Origin: Rhizobium sp. CCGE531
GTDB lineage: Bacteria > Pseudomonadota > Alphaproteobacteria > Rhizobiales > Rhizobiaceae
Assembly (NCBI RefSeq): GCF_003627795.1
Contig: NZ_CP032684.1
Span: forward strand, 1,093,001-1,157,000
Direction: 5' to 3'
DNA length: 64,000 nucleotides
The translations under genes were made by a program, and so were the position numbers. Below are positions 56,644-64,000 of the stretch, one piece after another. Positions within the stretch are counted from its first letter, which is position 1; every line of letters begins with the position of its first letter. A model generated the notes under the pieces. It was not told where the DNA came from. It saw only the letters and a program-made list of their open reading frames with translations, and searched no databases.

Positions 56644-56746
56644 CTAGAGCAATTCCAGGAAAAGTGCGTAGCGGTTTTCCGTCCGGAATTGCGAGACAAC
56701 AAAGAGATAGAGCGGTTCAGAGATTCCGTGAAAAGCTGAACCGCTC
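56644..56746. repeat. family A element copy 4, reverse orientation, with altered end
   Basis: Begins CTAGAGCAATTCCAGGAAAAG like copies 1-3 reversed, then its second half is a different hairpin, GAGCGGTTCAG (56710-56720) with CTGAACCGCTC (56736-56746), and no TA follows. It sits 17 bases before the aminotransferase ATG. The rest of the 56454-56763 gap shows no supportable gene. Confidence 0.7.
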
Positions 56747-56763
56747 AAAGGGAGGAAACCACC

Positions 56764-57651
56764 ATGTCCGTCGATACGTCGCCCCGCACCACCACCTGGA
56801 CCTATGTCGAAGGAGAATGGCTTTCCGGCAATCCGCCGCTGATCGGGCCGACCTCGCACGCTATGTGGCTGGGATCGACCGTGTTCGACGGCGCGCGCTG
56901 GTTCGACGGCATCGCGCCCGATCTCGATCTCCATTGCCAGCGCATCAATCGCTCGGCTGTGGCCATGGGGCTCAAGTCAGTGAAGACGGCCGAGGAGATC
57001 GAGGCGCTTGCCTGGGAAGGCATCAGGAAATTCGATGGCAAGACGCCGATCTACATCAAACCGATGTATTGGGGCGAGCACGGTTCGCCGGGCAGCGTCG
57101 TCGCCGTCGATGCGGAATCGACGCGTTTCGCACTCTGCCTGTTCGAAGCGCCGCTCGGCGGCACCGGCGGCATCACGCTTACCGTTTCGCCCTTCCGCCG
57201 CCCGTCGCCGGAAACGGCGATGACCGATGCCAAGGCCGGCTCGCTCTATCCCAACAGCGGCCGCATGATACTGGAGGCGAGGGGCCGGGGCTTCAACAAT
57301 GCGCTCGTGCGCGACATGAACGGCAATGTCGTCGAGACGGCATCCTCCAACGTCTTCATGATCAAGGATGGCATTGTCTATACGCCGGTTGCCAACCGCA
57401 CTTTCCTTGCCGGCATCACACGCGCCCGCGTCATGGGCCTGCTGCGCCAGGAAGGCTTCGAGGTTCGCGAGGAAACCCTGTCCGTTGAGCAGTTCATGGC
57501 CGCCGACGAGATTTTCACGACCGGCAACTATTCCAAGGTCGTGAGCGTCAATCGCCTCGATGACCGTGAGTTCCAGACGGGGCCGATCGCCCGCAAGGCA
57601 TTGGAACTCTACATGGATTGGGCGCACGGCCGCAGCGCCAGCGAGGAATGA
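56764..57651 (+). CDS. class IV aminotransferase (branched-chain type)
   Basis: A 295-residue PLP enzyme of fold type IV. FDGARWFDGIAPDLDLHCQRINRSA is the start of the family, TDAKAGSLYPNSGRMILEA contains the PLP lysine in the KAG position, and VVETASSNVFMIKDG with LAGITRARVMGLL the phosphate-binding part. It could be a branched-chain aminotransferase or a D-amino-acid/ADC-lyase type; branched chain is the most likely. AAGGGAGG precedes the ATG. A repeat lies in front of it. Confidence 0.85.
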   Translation: MSVDTSPRTTTWTYVEGEWLSGNPPLIGPTSHAMWLGSTVFDGARWFDGIAPDLDLHCQRINRSAVAMGLKSVKTAEEIEALAWEGIRKFDGKTPIYIKPMYWGEHGSPGSVVAVDAESTRFALCLFEAPLGGTGGITLTVSPFRRPSPETAMTDAKAGSLYPNSGRMILEARGRGFNNALVRDMNGNVVETASSNVFMIKDGIVYTPVANRTFLAGITRARVMGLLRQEGFEVREETLSVEQFMAADEIFTTGNYSKVVSVNRLDDREFQTGPIARKALELYMDWAHGRSASEE

Positions 57652-57658
57652 ATTTGCG

Positions 57659-57694
57659 GCCCCACGCGATCATGCGGAAGTGATCGCGTGGGGC
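57659..57694. terminator. stem-loop between convergent genes
   Basis: GCCCCACGCGATCA (57659-57672) and TGATCGCGTGGGGC (57681-57694), perfect 14-base arms around 8 bases, between two convergent stops. No T-run on either side, so ending is inferred. Confidence 0.6.
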
Positions 57695-57716
57695 AAATCA
57701 TGTCGCTGCTTCGCTG

Positions 57717-58955
57717 TCAGCCGTCGAGCTCCGCTTCCTTCTTCGGGCTGACCCACCAGCAATAGATGGCGCCGATCGCCAGCAGGACGCAGGTTCCGAG
57801 GAACACGGCGCGCATGCCGATATGGCCGCCGACGAAGCCGCCGATGACGGGGCCTGCCACCTGGCCGACATATTGCGACGAGATGGAGAGGCCGAGGATG
57901 CTGCCCGTGGACGCGTCAGGCACATTGTGCCGGATGAGGGCCGTGATGCAGGGCAGAAGACCGCCGAGAGCCACACCCATCAGGAAGCGCAGCGCGATCA
58001 ATTGCCAGGCCGAGGTTACGAAAGCCTGTGGGATCAACAAGAGCGCCGCGACGGCAAGGGCGGCCATGATGACGTTCCAATGGCCGACGCGGTCGGCGAG
58101 CTTGCCGAGCCAGGAGGCCGACAGGATGCTGCCGAGCGCCGCGGCGGCCATGACGACGCCGGAGACCATCGTCACCTGCGCCTCGCTGACGAACTGCGCG
58201 ACATAGACTGTGATGATCGGCTCGATCGACATATTGGCCAGCATCAGCAACAGGCCGAGCGACAGCATGGCAAAGACAGGGCGCTTGTCCGGAATGGAGG
58301 CCCAGCCGCCGCTGGCCTTCGCGGCCTTCTTCCGAGCCGTGGATTTCTCCTCCTTGATCAGGAAGGTCGTCGCGAGAAAGGTGAAGAAGATCACGCCGCC
58401 GGCAAGCAGGAAGGTGCCGCGGATGCCGATCAGCGGCGGCAATGCGCCTCCGATCAGCGGCCCGACGAGATTGCCGGCCATGATGCCGGAGGACAGCGTG
58501 CCGAGTGCCCAGGCCGAGCGATGCTTCGGCGTCTGTGCCGCCACCAGCACCATCGATCCCGATGAGTAGCCGCCGGCAAGGCCAGTGAACAGGCGCAGCG
58601 CCACCAGCTGCCAGACATTGCCGGCCATGCCCATCAGCGAGATGGCGATCGTCATGCCGAGGCTCGCGCGTATCAGCATCAGCTTGCGGCCGTAGATATC
58701 GCCGAGCCGCCCCCAGAGCGGTGCGACGAAGGCGGCGGCAAAGAAGGTGGCTCCATAGGCGATGCCCGACCATTGCACGATCGCGGCCTTATCGGTGACG
58801 CCAAGCTCTTCGATATAGAGCGGCAGGAAAGGGAGCAGCAGCGTCATCGCCACGATCGTCGTGAACGAGCCGACGAGGCAGATGATCAGGTTCCGCATCC
58901 AATGAGCGGTTTCCGGCTCGGCTGGTGCTGCCGCATCCCATCTCGTCTCGGTCAT
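57717..58955 (-). CDS. MFS transporter
   Basis: A 412-residue protein with 12 predicted helices. The loop after helix 2 reads GRLGDIYGRKLMLIR (MFS motif A) and the halves are joined by a Lys-rich loop (EEKSTARKKAAKA). It resembles multidrug MFS pumps of the DHA1 type; substrate unknown. Its ATG overlaps the PEBP stop by four bases (58952-58955), so it is translated from a PEBP-first transcript. Confidence 0.88.
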   Translation of the reverse strand: MTETRWDAAAPAEPETAHWMRNLIICLVGSFTTIVAMTLLLPFLPLYIEELGVTDKAAIVQWSGIAYGATFFAAAFVAPLWGRLGDIYGRKLMLIRASLGMTIAISLMGMAGNVWQLVALRLFTGLAGGYSSGSMVLVAAQTPKHRSAWALGTLSSGIMAGNLVGPLIGGALPPLIGIRGTFLLAGGVIFFTFLATTFLIKEEKSTARKKAAKASGGWASIPDKRPVFAMLSLGLLLMLANMSIEPIITVYVAQFVSEAQVTMVSGVVMAAAALGSILSASWLGKLADRVGHWNVIMAALAVAALLLIPQAFVTSAWQLIALRFLMGVALGGLLPCITALIRHNVPDASTGSILGLSISSQYVGQVAGPVIGGFVGGHIGMRAVFLGTCVLLAIGAIYCWWVSPKKEAELDG

Positions 58956-59638
58956 TTCTCGGCCTTTGCATTCAATGTGTAAAACAGTTCCCGGCTGCCC
59001 GATGCCAGGATATGACCTTTCGCGGCGGCGAAGAGATCGGCGCGGGTGAAGAGATCGGGAAGGTTCAGTCGGTCGACGTCGAGCGCATAGACGGTGACGT
59101 GGTAGCTGTGGACGCGCTCGTCGTTCCAGGGCGGGCAGGCGCCCATATAGCCGCCATGCGGTCCGTCTTTCAAGTTGCCGCCGCCGGCGCCGTTCTGGCC
59201 GCGCCGTCCGCAGGCGGTGCGCTCGAGCGGCAGGCCCTTGGCTGAGGGGCCGTTTCCGTCGGTGCCTTCGGCAAGGCTGGTGCGCGACGCGGGGATATCG
59301 GCCAGCACCCAGTGAACGAATTCCATCCGCTTGAAATCCTTGGGGATGGTCTTGTCGGCCTTGTTGAACAGCGAGAAGTCCGTCGGAACGTCGGGGTCGA
59401 CCATGGTCAGCGCATAGGAGCGCGTTCCCTTCGGCCCCTTTGACCAGGAGACGCCCAGGCTCTTGTTCGGCCCGGGCGCGGACTTATCGGATCCTGACGA
59501 AATGCAGGAGGCATTTTCCGGCAGCAACATCCGGCCGTTGCTTTTTGCGAACGTCACCTTGAGATCGGCCGATAGCGCCGGCGTGGCAATAGCTGCTGCG
59601 ATGACGGCGGCGTTCAGAAGGTTGAGCATGGTTTTCAT
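58952..59638 (-). CDS. PEBP/YbhB-family protein, secreted
   Basis: A 228-residue protein with a signal peptide (AAVIAAAIATPALSA, about residue 23). The PEBP fold shows SYALTMVDPDVPTDF, KRMEFVHWVLADIP, GAGGGNLKDGPHGGYMGACPPWNDERVHSYHVTVYALD, the ligand-binding DPD and HxxH-type residues. Bacterial YbhB proteins are of unknown ligand. Coupled to a transporter gene by overlap, it may bind the pump's substrate in the periplasm, an inference only. Confidence 0.88.
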   Translation of the reverse strand: MKTMLNLLNAAVIAAAIATPALSADLKVTFAKSNGRMLLPENASCISSGSDKSAPGPNKSLGVSWSKGPKGTRSYALTMVDPDVPTDFSLFNKADKTIPKDFKRMEFVHWVLADIPASRTSLAEGTDGNGPSAKGLPLERTACGRRGQNGAGGGNLKDGPHGGYMGACPPWNDERVHSYHVTVYALDVDRLNLPDLFTRADLFAAAKGHILASGSRELFYTLNAKAEK

Positions 59639-59745
59639 GATGTTGCCCTTTCGCGGTTCGCTTCCGTGAGCTTTCGAGGGGACGGTCTAGCAAATTCGCG
59701 GCGAGCGCCAGCGTACGAAAACGCTCAAAACACGGCCTAGAACGC

Positions 59746-60561
59746 TCACGCGCTGCGAAGTCGATGGGCAAAGCGGCGAGGCGAGCGATAGCCGGTGGCA
59801 AGGGCGGCTTCGCGCAGGGATAGCCCGTCCTCGGCAAGAAGGGTCGTTGCCAGTGCCACGCGCTCGCTCGCCAGCACCTCCCGCAGGGAAGCGCCCTCGC
59901 GCGACAGGCGTCGACGCAGCGTCGCGTTGCTCGTACCGAGTTCGGCGGCGATGAGATCCGCCGTCCACGGGCGATCCGGCTGCCAGCGCACCAGCGCACG
60001 CACCGCATCGGCTGTCGTTTCCGGTGCGCCGGGCAGGGCGCCGCGCATGCCGAGCACCATGAGGATTTCCAGGAGCCTATGCTCGATCAGCGGGATCGGC
60101 AGGTTGCCGCTGGCAATGCCTTCGCCGGCATGGCCGATGGCAGCGGCCAGCAGCGGATCAAGCTGCAGGTCGATCTGCGACGCGGTTTGGGCCGGCGGAA
60201 AGGCTTTTGCAGCCCGCCGGGTCAATTCCTCGGGAAAGGTGATGAAGATCGCCCGATAGAAGCCGGTCTGCGGATCGGGATCGTTGACGACATCGCCGCT
60301 CCAGCCGGCCGGCAGGACGAGCACCGTACCGGCCGCAAAATGCCGCTGTCGTCCCATGCTGACGATTTCCTTGGAACCTTCGAGGATGGCAACGATTGAA
60401 ACCTGAGAAAAGGCCGAGCCGGCAATGCGCTCTCGTTCGCGCGTCACAAAGGTGAAAAGCGTGGAATAGCTGCCGATGCCGCTCGGCGCGACCGTCGGGC
60501 GGTTATCCTTTGCCGCCAGGCGGCGCAGCTTTTCCAATATGGGATGATGAGCCTCGGACAC
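59746..60561 (-). CDS. AraC-family transcriptional regulator
   Basis: A 271-residue regulator. A cupin-like sensor (FSQVSIVAILEGSKEIVSMG, FAAGTVLVLPAGW) precedes a C-terminal AraC double helix-turn-helix (LIAAELGTSNATLRRRLSREGASLREVLASERVALATTLLAEDGLSLREAALATGY and RSPRRFAHRLRSA). It diverges from the NTF2-like gene; a 25-base palindrome lies in the spacer. The sensor resembles those of regulators for oxidative or lactone signals. Confidence 0.88.
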   Translation of the reverse strand: MSEAHHPILEKLRRLAAKDNRPTVAPSGIGSYSTLFTFVTRERERIAGSAFSQVSIVAILEGSKEIVSMGRQRHFAAGTVLVLPAGWSGDVVNDPDPQTGFYRAIFITFPEELTRRAAKAFPPAQTASQIDLQLDPLLAAAIGHAGEGIASGNLPIPLIEHRLLEILMVLGMRGALPGAPETTADAVRALVRWQPDRPWTADLIAAELGTSNATLRRRLSREGASLREVLASERVALATTLLAEDGLSLREAALATGYRSPRRFAHRLRSA

Positions 60562-60664
60562 CGCGATGGCTTCCTGCTGTTGGGGGTGCCGCGGAGTTTG
60601 AACCAGGCGGGCGACAATGCCAAGTCCGCAAAGCGCCTTGTTGGTTCGCTCGTCTCATGTTATA

Positions 60665-60689
60665 AACTGATTGCAATTTGCAATCAGTT
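60665..60689. promoter_or_regulatory. 25-base perfect palindrome upstream of the NTF2-like gene
   Basis: AACTGATTGCAA-T-TTGCAATCAGTT (60665-60689), the strongest operator-like palindrome in the window. A further GCAAATT follows. It is 64 bases before the NTF2-like ATG and 104 before the AraC gene start. A TetR- or LacI-like protein would suit such symmetry better than AraC. Confidence 0.65.
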
Positions 60690-60752
60690 GCAAATTAACT
60701 GCTTGTGACCGGACGACCAAAAATCGTCCTGATGCAAAGGAGGAGATACATC

Positions 60753-61097
60753 ATGAATTCTCTCGAAAATGTCCGCTGCGATGCGGTCAAACGCTTGTTT
60801 GCCGCCTATGTCGCGCAGCATCCCGATATCGTCGATCCGATGCTGACCCGGAATTTCACCTTTTCCAGCCCGCGCGACGATCATATCGACCGGAAGCGCT
60901 ATTTCGAGCATTGCTGGCCGAAGGAGAAGGCCTTCCGCGATATTCACATCGAACATCTGGTCGCCGACGGCGATGACGTCATCGTCAGCTACCGCGCCGA
61001 GAAGATGGATGGCGGCAGCTTTCGCAATGTCGAGATGATCCGCTTTGCCGGCGACCGCATCGCCGAGGTCAATGTCTATTTCGGGCGGAACTTATAA
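60753..61097 (+). CDS. NTF2-like/SnoaL-like protein
   Basis: A 114-residue protein: VKRLFAAYVAQHPDIVDPMLTRNFTFSSPRDDHIDRKRYFEHCW and VEMIRFAGDRIAEVNVYFG follow the SnoaL/NTF2 cone-fold pattern seen in small cyclases, isomerases and unknown proteins. AAAGGAGGAG is the ribosome site. Its last six bases overlap the convergent gene. Function unknown; probably under the 60665 palindrome. Confidence 0.82.
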   Translation: MNSLENVRCDAVKRLFAAYVAQHPDIVDPMLTRNFTFSSPRDDHIDRKRYFEHCWPKEKAFRDIHIEHLVADGDDVIVSYRAEKMDGGSFRNVEMIRFAGDRIAEVNVYFGRNL

Positions 61098-61835
61098 CGA
61101 GCAAGCCGTCGCAATTTTCGCTATCGCCGCTGCAAGGGCGGTCGCCGGGCCGGTCATCGGTCGTTCGACCTCTTCGGAAAGAAGATCGGCAGCATCGGTC
61201 ATGGACGCCTGCGCGAAAGCGATCGTGACCGCGCCTTCGCCATGGGCCACCTTCACCGCATCGGCGATGCAGGAAAGGTAAGCCGCCAAGTTGCCCGCTC
61301 GGAAGTGTGTCCATGCGCCGAGAACCAGCCGAACCTCGATCTCGGCACCTGTTGCCTTTGCAGCAGCCTCGAAGAGCGCCGTCGTCGGGATGATGGTTGT
61401 TTCGACGGTGCAGAGAACGATGACCTTGCCGCCGGCCTTAACAGCCTGCTCGGCTAGCGTCGCATCCGCCCTGATGATCGGCGCTCCAGCACCGGCCGCG
61501 ACCTTCGACACGGCCGGGCCGAGCGTCGAGCAGTTGAGCACGACGGCATCGGCATCCTCGGCCAGATGCCACAGGAGGGCTGCCGTTTCCGCTGAAATCT
61601 CCTCGGTCAGGCGCCCCACCTTTTCGGCGGCGAGAAGAAGATCGGCGCGGACATGATGACGCAGCGTGCCATCGGGCAATCCGAGTGCTTTTGCCGCCGC
61701 CTCATAGACGGCGATGTTGCTTTCGGCGGTGTGCAGGCAGGCGATCGTCACGGCATGTCTCGCAGGTGGCGGAAGATCCGCAAACCTAGCTTTGGCGATG
61801 CGCTTTGTCGACGTTTCGGCATTGCCTTTCGCCAT
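61092..61835 (-). CDS. Asp/Glu/hydantoin racemase-family protein
   Basis: A 247-residue protein of the Asp/Glu racemase superfamily. The N-terminal half has LHTAESNIAVYEAAAKALGL and VVLNCSTLGPAVSKV, with Cys in the first active-site position; the second half has VIVLCTVETTIIPTTALFE, with Cys in the second; GAWTHFRAG and FAQASMTDAA follow. It could be a racemase, maleate isomerase or arylmalonate-decarboxylase-like enzyme; both Cys being present favours a racemase/isomerase. Gene context does not decide. Confidence 0.78.
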   Translation of the reverse strand: MAKGNAETSTKRIAKARFADLPPPARHAVTIACLHTAESNIAVYEAAAKALGLPDGTLRHHVRADLLLAAEKVGRLTEEISAETAALLWHLAEDADAVVLNCSTLGPAVSKVAAGAGAPIIRADATLAEQAVKAGGKVIVLCTVETTIIPTTALFEAAAKATGAEIEVRLVLGAWTHFRAGNLAAYLSCIADAVKVAHGEGAVTIAFAQASMTDAADLLSEEVERPMTGPATALAAAIAKIATACSL

Positions 61836-62022
61836 GCATCAACACGTCATTTTATGCAATGAGGTAAACTTCTAAGCTGATACTATACATGATTGAAAAA
61901 TAGGGCAATTTTTGCTCCCGTACGCAACTTTTTTGGCATGTCGCCGGTTGCTCTTCCAGGCGACCGCTCCTATGTTCCGGTTCACCTGCCGACGCAATTT
62001 TTTCCCAAGAGGAGATATGACC

Positions 62023-62625
62023 ATGGCTTTCGAATTGCCTGAACTTCCTTATGATTACGATGCACTTTCGCCCTTCATGTCGCGTGAGACGCTCGAATAT
62101 CACCACGACAAGCACCACAAGGCCTATGTCGACAACGGCAACAAGCTCGCTGCGGAAGCAGGTCTTGCCGACCTGTCGCTCGAAGAGGTCGTGAAGAAGT
62201 CTTTCGGCACCAATGCCGGCCTCTTCAACAATGCAGCCCAGCACTACAACCACATCCATTTCTGGAAGTGGATGAAAAAGGGCGGCGGCGGCAACAAGCT
62301 GCCCGGCAAGCTTGAAGCAGCCTTTGCTTCCGATCTCGGCGGCTACGACAAGTTCAAGGCCGATTTCGCCGCTGCCGGCGCCACCCAGTTCGGCTCGGGC
62401 TGGGCATGGGTTTCCGTCAAGAACGGCAAGCTCGAAATCTCCAAGACCCCGAACGGCGAAAACCCGCTCGTTCACGGCGCCAACCCGATCCTCGGCGTCG
62501 ACGTTTGGGAACATTCCTACTACATCGACTACCGCAACCTGCGTCCGAAGTACCTCGAAGCCTTCATCGATAGCCTGATCAACTGGGATTATGTCCTGGA
62601 GCGCTACGAAGCCGCTACGAAGTAA
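62023..62625 (+). CDS. sodB: superoxide dismutase, iron type
   Basis: A 200-residue Fe/Mn superoxide dismutase. Metal ligands are His in LEYHHDKHHKAYV, His in NAAQHYNHIHFWKWM, and Asp/His in GVDVWEHSYYIDYRN. A Gln sits in NNAAQ, the position that marks the iron type (manganese enzymes have Gly there), so iron or cambialistic use is likely. It is cytoplasmic and detoxifies superoxide. ATG 62023 has AAGAGGAG eight bases before; ATG 62017 is too close to it. A terminator follows. The 61836-62022 gap shows no other gene. Confidence 0.95.
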   Translation: MAFELPELPYDYDALSPFMSRETLEYHHDKHHKAYVDNGNKLAAEAGLADLSLEEVVKKSFGTNAGLFNNAAQHYNHIHFWKWMKKGGGGNKLPGKLEAAFASDLGGYDKFKADFAAAGATQFGSGWAWVSVKNGKLEISKTPNGENPLVHGANPILGVDVWEHSYYIDYRNLRPKYLEAFIDSLINWDYVLERYEAATK

Positions 62626-62650
62626 GGTCTACCGAATAGGCTGGCTTTCG

Positions 62651-62681
62651 CACCCGGCGCCTCCCAGGCGTCGGGTGTTTT
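62651..62681 (+). terminator. rho-independent terminator after sodB
   Basis: CACCCGGCGCCT-CCC-AGGCGTCGGGTG, 12-base stem with one G-T pair, then TTTTC. Confidence 0.8.
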
Positions 62682-62753
62682 CATATCCGCCAGCTGTCAA
62701 TGACGCATCCGCACGCCGCTCTTCCGCCCAGGAAGGCAGCCCAAGGAGACTGA

Positions 62754-63593
62754 ATGCCATCAACACCGCTCTTCCGCTTTGGTGTCATCGCCGATCCGCA
62801 ATATGCCGATCTGGAACCCAATCTGACCCTCAATCGCTATCCGGCAAAAAGCCTCGACAAGCTTCGCGAGGCGATAGAGGAGTTCAACCGGCACGATCTT
62901 GCCTTCGTCGTCACGCTCGGCGACATCATCGATCGCGAATGGAAGAGCTTCGACGCCATTCTGCCCGTCTACGAGGCGTTGCGTCATCCCAGGCATTTCC
63001 TTCTCGGCAACCATGATTTCGCCGTGGCGCCCGAACATCTGAGCGCGGTGCCGGCCCGTGTCGGCATGCCGGCTGCCTATTACGATTTCGGTCTTTCCGG
63101 CTATCGCTTCATCGCGCTCGACGGCAATGAGATCAGCGTCTTCGCTCCGCCGGAAGGCGATCCGCGCCGCCAGGAAGCGAGGGATCTGATGAAGGCGCTG
63201 GAGAATGCCGGCGCGCTCAACGGCCAGCGCTGGAACGGGGCGATCAGCAATACGCAATATGACTGGCTTGGCGCGAAACTGCGGGAGGCCAAGGTATCCG
63301 GCGAGAAGGTCATCGTCATGAACCACTATCCGATCTTCCCGGATAATTCGCATAATGCGCTCGACAGCGACCGCATGCTGGCGCTTCTGGCCGAGCAAGA
63401 CCATGTCGTCGCTTACCTCAACGGCCATAATCACGCCGGCAATTTCGGGGTGTCCGGCGGGACCTATTTCGTCAACTTCAAGGGCATGGTCGATACTGAA
63501 GACACCAGTGCCTATGCAATCGTCTCGGTCCACGCGGATCGGTTGGAGATTGCGGGATTCGGACGCGAAGAAAGCCGGGTGCTGGCGCTGTAG
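62754..63593 (+). CDS. calcineurin-like metallophosphoesterase
   Basis: A 279-residue phosphoesterase. Metal-binding motifs come in order: FGVIADPQY (D-x-Q/H), TLGDIID (GD), LLGNHDF (GNH), VMNHYPIF (H) and LNGHNHAGNF (GHxH). The first His of the common DxH is Gln (DPQ), as in Mn-dependent ADP-ribose/CDP-alcohol diphosphatase-like proteins, so a nucleotide-diphosphate substrate is likely. AAGGAGACTGA precedes the ATG. It is not the ligase-cassette phosphoesterase. Confidence 0.88.
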   Translation: MPSTPLFRFGVIADPQYADLEPNLTLNRYPAKSLDKLREAIEEFNRHDLAFVVTLGDIIDREWKSFDAILPVYEALRHPRHFLLGNHDFAVAPEHLSAVPARVGMPAAYYDFGLSGYRFIALDGNEISVFAPPEGDPRRQEARDLMKALENAGALNGQRWNGAISNTQYDWLGAKLREAKVSGEKVIVMNHYPIFPDNSHNALDSDRMLALLAEQDHVVAYLNGHNHAGNFGVSGGTYFVNFKGMVDTEDTSAYAIVSVHADRLEIAGFGREESRVLAL

Positions 63594-63688
63594 GCGCCTT
63601 ACGAGATCTCCGGCAATTTGGTGCCCGTAGGGAACGATCCGTACCGCTGAAAGTTTAGGGAACGGAGGTTGCCCGTGAGGCGGAGCCG

Positions 63689-64000
63689 ATGTTCCCGACG
63701 TTGCAAATCCTGACAATCCTGATTGTCGCAGTCGCCATGGCGTTGGCACTGGCGCATGTGCTGGAGCTACCGGGAAAAATGCGGCTGTCGAAAGAGGACT
63801 ACCTGACAGTTCAGCGCATTTATTATCCAGGCTTTACGATCGGTGGTGTCAGTGAGCCGCTCGGCGCTCTCTTGCTTCTGCTGCTCCTGTTCCTGACGCC
63901 AGCCAATACGACCGCATTCTGGCTGTTGGCCGCTGCCTTTGCTGCCATGGTCGCCATGCACGCCGCCTTTTGGCTGCTGACGCAACCGGTAAACAATTTT
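63689..64000 (+). CDS. DUF1772-like membrane protein (3' end cut off)
   Basis: The frame opens at ATG 63689 (GAGGCGGAG before it) and stays open for 104 codons to the edge. The first 20 residues are a hydrophobic segment (LQILTILIVAVAMALALAH), then ELPGKMRLSKEDYLTVQRIYYPGF, two further membrane segments rich in Leu and Ala, and WLLTQPVN near the edge. LPxKxxL...Y...Q and W...PVN are seen in DUF1772 (anthrone-oxygenase-like) proteins. Function unknown; 3' part missing. Confidence 0.7.
   Translation, partial: MFPTLQILTILIVAVAMALALAHVLELPGKMRLSKEDYLTVQRIYYPGFTIGGVSEPLGALLLLLLLFLTPANTTAFWLLAAAFAAMVAMHAAFWLLTQPVNNF

Noticed and set aside
56551..56739. Short 62-codon frame before the aminotransferase gene
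   Set aside because: Half of it lies in a family A repeat, it has no ribosome site and no domain.
62754..63593. Ligase-cassette phosphoesterase
   Set aside because: It is 24 kb from the ligase, is longer than that family, and has the DPQ motif of ADP-ribose-type diphosphatases.

Overview
The window looks like chromosomal (or chromid) DNA of a Rhizobium-clade alphaproteobacterium. The support is a GC-rich, Rhizobiales-typical gene set (bet operon with BetI, TIGR03808 Tat repeat protein, class-3 asparaginase of the Rhizobium etli type, ligase-associated exonuclease/ligase pair, two-subunit methylmalonyl-CoA mutase) and several families of palindromic intergenic repeats, including paired RIME1-like palindromes. 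No rRNA, tRNA, CRISPR array, phage or conjugation genes were seen. The first and last genes run off the window.

Layout. 1-2.8 kb: a DUF1223 gene diverging from a cytochrome b / molybdopterin oxidoreductase / methionine-rich periplasmic protein operon; both sides carry a GTAACA-N16-CGWA promoter. 3-5.1 kb: ClC antiporter and a Phd/PemK-type toxin-antitoxin pair. 5.2-9.8 kb: choline-to-betaine operon betI-GST-betB-betA. 9.9-22.4 kb: mixed genes (HdeD, orphan ParD, EAL-CBS-GGDEF protein, quinone reductase, MFS pump with SufR-like regulator, asparaginase, DeoR and LysR regulators, GSTs). 22.6-23.7 kb: an intact IS110-family element inserted in a RIME palindrome. 23.9-34.4 kb: a long leucine/aromatic keto-acid catabolic operon (indolepyruvate oxidoreductase fusion, isovaleryl-CoA dehydrogenase, methylcrotonyl-CoA carboxylase, HMG-CoA lyase, methylglutaconyl-CoA hydratase, RidA). 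34.5-43.8 kb: Tat beta-helix protein, DNA exonuclease and ligase, hydrolase, methylmalonyl-CoA mutase. 43.9-50.2 kb: two L,D-transpeptidases, ohrR/ohr, RES-Xre toxin-antitoxin, MarR/DUF899, VOC protein. 50.3-64 kb: HerA-like ATPase, zwf, tam, alcohol dehydrogenase, class IV aminotransferase, MFS/PEBP pair, AraC regulator, NTF2 protein, Asp/Glu racemase family protein, sodB, metallophosphoesterase and a truncated DUF1772-like gene.

Three items stand out. (1) The exact ends of the IS110 element can be read because removing it restores a RIME with a CT core. Its 152-base left end holds two guide-loop-like structures that match the actual target site and the element's own ends, as expected of a bridge RNA; the transposase stop codon is completed by target DNA. 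(2) Two families of about 100-bp terminal-inverted-repeat elements flanked by TA begin with G or A, so the TA plus first element base spells TAG or TAA; this is the actual stop codon of parD, tam, liuC and the beta-helix gene. (3) The methionine-rich protein with a Moco oxidoreductase and cytochrome b resembles the MrpX/YedY1/YedZ1 reactive-chlorine defence of Azospira, and sits behind an ECF-sigma-like promoter pair.
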